From Dehalococcoidia bacterium (GTDB lineage: Bacteria; Chloroflexota; Dehalococcoidia; GIF9; UBA5629): a stretch of 8,515 nt of DNA. The stretch is taken from positions 1 through 8,515 of the forward strand of contig QYPU01000120.1 of the NCBI GenBank assembly GCA_007280145.1. Direction: 5' to 3'. The notes below the pieces were generated by a model, which saw only the letters and a list, made by a program, of their open reading frames with translations, ran no database searches and was not told the origin of the DNA. Of this stretch, positions 4,981-8,515 are shown one piece after another (position 1 is the stretch's first letter; each line of letters begins with the position of its first letter). The position numbers and the translations under genes were made by a program.

Positions 4981-5880
4981 ATGAATCTAGACTATCTCAA
5001 GACCTACATCGCGGTAATCAAACTGGGGAGTTTCTCAGAAGTAGCTAAGAAGCTGTCTATCAGCCAGCCCGCGGTCTCTTTTCAAATCTAGAAATTAGAG
5101 CAAGACCTTGCTGTCCGCCTGATCGACCGGAGTCAAAAGATAATCACCATGACCGAGGCTGGCAAACGTCTACTTCGTTTCGCTAAATCTGTAGAGGAGG
5201 AGCGAGACTGTCTCCGGCACGATCTTGACCAGTTGCGTGAAGAGGTGATTGGAAACTTGATTGTCACTGCCAGCACTATCCCGGGTGAATTTCTGCTGCC
5301 ATCCATTATGAGTGAATTCAAAGCATTGCATCCCGCTGTAAGAGCGCAGGTGGTGGTCTCTGATTCCCTTACCGTCATTAGTGAAGTGCGAGATGGTGCC
5401 TACGAGGTAGGATTCTGCGGCACTGCACCTGAAGGGCAAGAGATGGAGTCGTTCAAGATAGCAGAAGATGAGATTGTTCTCATTGTGTTTCCAGAGCATC
5501 CCTTTGCCAAGCGCACGGAGGTGTCTTTAGCAGAGCTGGAAGGAGAACCATTCATCTTCCGCGAGGAGACTTCAGGCACACAGCAAAGCCTCCAGGCCCT
5601 CTTGTCCAAAGCTGGGCTTGACATCAACAAGTGGGTGCCAAATCTGGTTCTGGGCACAACTCAGGCCGTGGTCTCCGCAGTAGAGCTAAGGGCAGGGATT
5701 GCATTTGTGTCGAATCTGGCGATCAAAAAGAGTTTGTCCCTTGATATGGTCAAACAAGTCACTGTTAATGGTTTAAGGTTAAGGCGAGATTTCTACTGTA
5801 TTTATCGGAGAGAAAGGGTAGTATCCCGACTGCTTGGGGAATTTATTGCCTTTATCCGAGCTAGGTCATTACAATCGTGA
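4981..5880 (+). pseudogene. LysR-family regulator (selenium-locus type) interrupted by an in-frame TAG
   Basis: The gene reads as a full-length 299-codon LysR protein from ATG 4981 (GGAG six bases upstream) to TGA 5880, except for one amber codon at 5089-5091 (codon 37). Before it lies the helix-turn-helix MNLDYLKTYIAVIKLGSFSE... SISQPAVSFQI; after it KLEQDLAVRLIDR and ITMTEAGKRLL complete the wHTH. The rest is a normal substrate-binding domain (IPGEFLLPSIMSEFKALHP..., VGFCGTAPEG, VELRAGIAFVSNLA). The residue at the amber position is normally Gln/Arg/Lys, so one C-to-T change of CAG explains it. Frame and spacing are otherwise undisturbed, so this is a very recent nonsense mutation, a sequencing error, or suppressed/recoded UAG. 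Re-initiation at ATG 5149 would give a 243-residue protein lacking the DNA-binding domain. A LysR subfamily is known to accompany selenium genes; the divergent position supports control of the yedE-selD operon. Confidence 0.8.
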
Positions 5881-6028
5881 GACACGCGGTGCAACCTTAG
5901 ACGAGCACATTCAAGGTGTGGCTCCACATACTATTCCTCTCGCTTAACAATCCGCCCTACTGTGCAACCAGAGGCATCTTGAAACTATCTGAAAACCAAT
6001 GGGAATACCTATATAACATATGGATAGA
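5881..6028. other. Intergenic stretch between the LysR gene and the permease remnant
   Basis: No gene, clear terminator or repeat was recognised. The short TGTGGCTCCACA dyad near 5917-5928 has too small a loop and no T-run. Confidence 0.4.
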
Positions 6029-6535
6029 TTAGACTTTCTGCGGCTTCTTAATCCGTAATTTCGAAAGTACCAGGGCAACAAGAAGCAGAGTCCCGCTAAC
6101 GAGAATAATTGTTGCCTAGACGCCAAATCAAGTATGTAGGAGAGTCCTAAGCCCCCAATAGCAAAAACAGCACTAACGAGGATTGAAAGGAGCATCATCT
6201 TCTTTAAAGCTGTGGGTAAACTGCCTCGCTATCGCTGCCGGAATAGTAAGTAAAGCTATAACGAAGATAATGCCTACAACCCTTATTAGCACCACTACCG
6301 TTAGTACAATCAGGCACACCCAGATGAGGTATAGACACTCGGTGGGAACTCCTACTCTACTGCTCTAAGCTCCTCATCAAAGGAAATGGCCAGAAACTCT
6401 TTATAGAGCAAGTCAACCACCGAGATTATGACTATGTCCAAAACCAACATCATAACTAAATCAGAAGGGGGCACAGTCAAGATATTCCCGAATCATGTAA
6501 TATGATAGGTGCGATGGCTCTGTTGGCAGCCTACC
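6029..6535 (-). pseudogene. ABC-3 family metal permease (ZnuB/TroC/MntB type), frameshifted C-terminal remnant
   Basis: Joining minus-strand frames gives the C-terminal half of an ABC-3 metal-ion permease in correct order: LSYYM/FGNILTVPPSDL, YKEFLAISFDEEL, VGVPTECLYLIWVCLIVL, VVGIIFVIALLTIPAAIARQ, MMLLSILVSAVFAIGGLGLS, YILDLAS and ATIILVSGTLLLVALVLS, ending KKPQKV-stop at 6029. Frame changes are needed near 6493, 6360, 6204 and 6116. The one near 6204 looks like a single extra T before AAAGAAG, and the one near 6116 a lost G (SGAT expected). The family forms the membrane channel of zinc/manganese/iron ABC importers. The 5' part, the ATPase and the binding protein are absent, and the remnant abuts the end of the metallo-hydrolase gene, so this is a decayed fragment. 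Four separate lesions argue against a single sequencing error. The open frame 5944-6198 is only one piece of it. Confidence 0.85.
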
Positions 6536-6557
6536 CCTCAAAAATGCGCAAATTCCG

Positions 6558-7514
6558 TTAAGCAACAAAGGTTAGCTTTGTACCCGACATATTTAATATA
6601 AATTGGTCAGGCATTGCCTTTTCGAAGGCAAGGGCAGCTTTTCTTCCTGTACAGTGAGTCGGGATAACATAGTCTGGCCTTATTTCCTTCATGGATTTGA
6701 CGGTGTCATTGATAATGGGTTCGAAAACCGGGCCGGTCAAATGGAATCCTCCCATGACCACATGCACCTTGTTTATGCCTGTAACCTCCTGGGCGTATTT
6801 CACTGTATTGATTATCCCCGAATGGGCACAACCGGATAGTATTACCAGGCCTTTACCTCTTATATTCATAGCTATTGCCGTGTCCTCTTCAATGGCGTCC
6901 CATATTTCCTTCCCATTCTCTTCGTAGAAGGCAGTTGGCATTCCCTTTTCAAAGCTTGTCCTTCGGGGAATCTCTCCTAAAAACAAGACGTCTTCATCCA
7001 GTAAAGAGTATGGTTCCTTTGTTTCCACAATTCGAAACCCCGCCTCTTCTATTTTTCCTTTTTCAGGCGAAGGCATCCCAATTTTGAAGCCCGGGACGGG
7101 TAGAAGGTATCGGTTTGGCTTGAATGCGGCAGGATGGACGACCAGTTCAAGTCCCCTTTTCCCAATCTTTGCTGCCATCTCAGTCAGTCCCCCGAAGTGG
7201 TCTATATGGCCGTGAGATAGGACTGCTGTCTCAACCTCGGCTAAATCAACATTCAAGGCATCAGCGTTCCGTGCGGCAATATCCCGGGAAAAACCAAAGT
7301 CGAAAAGCATTGTTCTTGTTCGGTCTTTCGTTGTGCAGCTAACGAGGGCGGAAAAGCCGTGTTCGGCTAAGATTGAGTTTGCCAGTTGCATGTCCTTTAG
7401 AGGGGCTGGCCTTGAGACTATAGCTGAATTGTCTCCCGATGCTATATCAATGTAGTTGTCTTCGAGGGTCAATATCTCAATCTTGTCTATCTCATTTACT
7501 TTAAACCTGTCCAT
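6558..7514 (-). CDS. MBL-fold metallo-hydrolase, COG1237 type (dihydropterin-ribofuranosyl-aminobenzene-phosphate synthase-like)
   Basis: A 318-residue soluble metallo-beta-lactamase-fold protein. The metal-binding motif SHGHIDHFGG (100-109) gives His101, His103, Asp105 and His106. Further likely ligands lie in SGCAHSGIINT (227-237, His231), MGGFHLTG (254-261, His258) and PTHCTG (285-290, His287). EILTLEDNYID near the N-terminus and LGEIPRRTSFEKG (179-191) are typical of COG1237, the group that includes the archaeal enzyme acting early in methanopterin synthesis. In bacteria most members have unknown substrates, so the pterin function should not be transferred. The start ATG has GGAGGG nine bases upstream, and a near-consensus promoter lies 60-90 bases before it. 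It ends in TAA, touching the permease remnant. It is transcribed divergently from the alpha/beta hydrolase and looks monocistronic; no link to the selenium operon is visible. Confidence 0.88.
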   Translation of the reverse strand: MDRFKVNEIDKIEILTLEDNYIDIASGDNSAIVSRPAPLKDMQLANSILAEHGFSALVSCTTKDRTRTMLFDFGFSRDIAARNADALNVDLAEVETAVLSHGHIDHFGGLTEMAAKIGKRGLELVVHPAAFKPNRYLLPVPGFKIGMPSPEKGKIEEAGFRIVETKEPYSLLDEDVLFLGEIPRRTSFEKGMPTAFYEENGKEIWDAIEEDTAIAMNIRGKGLVILSGCAHSGIINTVKYAQEVTGINKVHVVMGGFHLTGPVFEPIINDTVKSMKEIRPDYVIPTHCTGRKAALAFEKAMPDQFILNMSGTKLTFVA

Positions 7515-7573
7515 AATGAATTACCCTCCTTTCGTTTTTGCTGGTTATCGATTGTTTCGTATATTGTAGGTTC

Positions 7574-7602
7574 AATATAACCCTGCCGGGGGACTCTGTC
7601 AA
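7574..7602 (-). promoter_or_regulatory. Promoter of the MBL-fold hydrolase gene
   Basis: On the minus strand TTGACA (7602-7597), 17 bp, then TATATT (7579-7574): five of six matches in the -10 box and a perfect -35 box. The start would lie near 7567, about 50 nt before the ATG at 7514. Confidence 0.7.
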
Positions 7603-7624
7603 CAGTACTATATCATCAATCGCA

Positions 7625-7653
7625 TTGACAATCGTCTAAGCAGTAATTAAACT
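7625..7653 (+). promoter_or_regulatory. Promoter candidate for the alpha/beta hydrolase gene
   Basis: TTGACA (7625-7630) with TAAACT (7648-7653) 17 bp later on the plus strand. The -35 box is perfect, the -10 box matches at four of six positions. The leader would be about 50 nt. Confidence 0.5.
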
Positions 7654-7711
7654 CAAACTTGCAGGAAAAGTAAGCCTTTATTAACGGAGATAGCAATAGG
7701 AGGAGGATAAA

Positions 7712-8515
7712 ATGCCTACAGTTAAGGTTGGCGACGTCAGTATCTATTATGAAGTCCATGGGGAGGGGGAGCCGCTGCTGCTTATTATGGGCTATGGCCA
7801 TAACTCGGGGCACTGGTTCAGCCAGATTCCCAGCCTCTCCCAGGAATACGGGGTGATTGCCTTCGATAACAGGGGCACCGGCCGAAGCGACAAGCCGGAT
7901 ATCCCGTACACAATAGAGATGATGGCGAGGGATGCCGCGGGGCTGCTTGAGGCGCTGGGCATTGATGCTGCCCATATCTATGGCGTTTCCATGGGTGGTA
8001 TGATTGCCCAGGAGTTTGCCCTCCGCTATCCAGATAAGGTGATAAGCCTCATCCTGGGGTGCACTACCCCAGGAGGGCGAAACGGCATCATGCCCGATGC
8101 AGAGGCGATGTTGCTCTTCGACACGGAGCGTATGAAGCGACTGACACCGGAACAGGGAGCCAGGGAAACGCTTCCCTTCCTGTGCAATCAGGAGTTCATC
8201 GATAACAACCCGGATGTTGTTGAAGAGTATGTATCAAAGACTGTGGAATATGTCACCCCCCTTCGGGGCTTTATGAGGCAAGCAGAGGCGATAACAGCAC
8301 ATGATACCTATGACCGTTTGCCTCAAATCAAGGCTCCCACTTTGGTCATAGCCGGGGCTGCCGACAGGCTGGTTCCGGTCGAAAACTCGAGGATTCTTGC
8401 CTCCAGAATACCCAATGCCGAACTGGTCATCCTGGAAAATATGGGGCATTTCTTCTTTATGGAGGCGCTAGAGGAGGCGAACAAGGCAATCCTTGATTTC
8501 CTGGGTCGTCACCAC
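7712..8515 (+). CDS. Alpha/beta hydrolase (3' end beyond the window)
   Basis: The frame is open from ATG 7712 to the last base (268 codons, no stop seen), with AGGAGGA before the start. The protein has the canonical alpha/beta-hydrolase order: oxyanion-hole strand PLLLIMGYGHNSGHW (21-35), FDNRGTGRSDKP (51-62), nucleophile elbow GVSMGG with Ser93, cap region about 120-200, then APTLVIAGAADRLVP with Asp218, and ENMGHFF with His246. The catalytic triad is therefore complete. Length and the ending ILDFLGRHH suggest only a few residues are missing. It resembles the many 3-oxoadipate enol-lactonase/haloperoxidase-like hydrolases; the substrate cannot be told. It is divergent from the MBL-fold gene and has no visible tie to the selenium genes. 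Confidence 0.9.
   Translation, partial: MPTVKVGDVSIYYEVHGEGEPLLLIMGYGHNSGHWFSQIPSLSQEYGVIAFDNRGTGRSDKPDIPYTIEMMARDAAGLLEALGIDAAHIYGVSMGGMIAQEFALRYPDKVISLILGCTTPGGRNGIMPDAEAMLLFDTERMKRLTPEQGARETLPFLCNQEFIDNNPDVVEEYVSKTVEYVTPLRGFMRQAEAITAHDTYDRLPQIKAPTLVIAGAADRLVPVENSRILASRIPNAELVILENMGHFFFMEALEEANKAILDFLGRHH

Larger units (their letters stand above)
7515..7711. other. Divergent intergenic region between metallo-hydrolase and alpha/beta hydrolase
   Basis: It contains the two back-to-back promoters listed separately, their -35 boxes TGTCAA (7597-7602) and TTGACA (7625-7630) being only 22 bp apart. CAATCG occurs at 7617-7622 and 7629-7634, and its complement CGATTG at 7549-7554, possibly part of an operator. 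No small gene was seen. Confidence 0.4.

Noticed and set aside
5089..5091. UAG as pyrrolysine in the LysR protein
   Set aside because: Four genes in the window use TAG as their normal stop, and pyrrolysine in a DNA-binding helix has no precedent I know of. A nonsense mutation or sequence error is simpler.
5944..6198. 84-residue minus-strand membrane-like open frame as a gene
   Set aside because: It is one fragment of the frameshifted ABC-3 permease, and its C-terminal part is out-of-frame sequence.
7616..7975. 119-residue minus-strand open frame and the one at 8234-8449
   Set aside because: Both are antisense shadows of the alpha/beta hydrolase, which has a complete catalytic triad and a ribosome site.
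1..8515. CRISPR arrays, tRNA or rRNA genes
   Set aside because: No regularly spaced repeats, tRNA cloverleaf or rRNA motifs were seen on reading both strands.

Overview
The window centres on a compact selenium-metabolism locus from an anaerobic-looking, selenocysteine-using bacterium of moderate GC content. The divergent gene style, frequent TTG/GTG starts and strong GGAGG ribosome sites would suit a Chloroflexota (Dehalococcoidia-like) or Firmicutes/Desulfobacterota anaerobe. This taxonomic guess is weak, because there is no rRNA or marker gene here.

Layout: (1) 1-66 (-) is the N-terminus of an IS110-family transposase cut by the window edge. About 450 bases behind it hold no convincing gene but do contain a strong hairpin/terminator, two overlapping palindromes and a good promoter-like site; this may be the non-coding end of the IS. 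(2) 518-4806 (-) is a six-gene operon: yedE-type membrane transporter, DUF3343-containing protein, ribokinase-fold NAD(P)H-hydrate-dehydratase-like protein, TusA/YedF-like CPxP protein, selD and a soluble P-type-ATPase-like HAD protein. Gaps are only 2-15 nt, with one 8-nt overlap. (3) 4981-5880 (+) is a divergent LysR-family regulator with an in-frame amber codon in its DNA-binding domain. (4) 6029-6535 (-) is a decayed ABC-3 (ZnuB/TroC-type) metal permease with about four frameshifts. (5) 6558-7514 (-) is a COG1237-type metallo-beta-lactamase-fold protein. (6) 7712-8515 (+) is an alpha/beta hydrolase running off the window, divergent from (5).

The key observation is that selD is itself a selenoprotein gene. 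Conceptual translation stops at a TGA that falls exactly at the catalytic Cys/Sec position (HGAG-U-ACKI). Reading it as selenocysteine restores a normal 349-residue SelD with a good ribosome site, and a bacterial SECIS-like hairpin lies at the right distance. Naive annotation would start the gene at TTG 1947 and lose the active site.

Inferred working model: YedE brings in a selenium (or sulfur) species, the DUF3343 and CPxP proteins carry it as a persulfide/perselenide, and SelD makes selenophosphate for Sec-tRNA or selenouridine synthesis. The LysR protein would control the operon from a divergent promoter region rich in CTTG/CAAG inverted repeats. The kinase-like and HAD-like proteins have no established selenium role, and they are the most novel part of the module. 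selA, selB and selC are not in the window.
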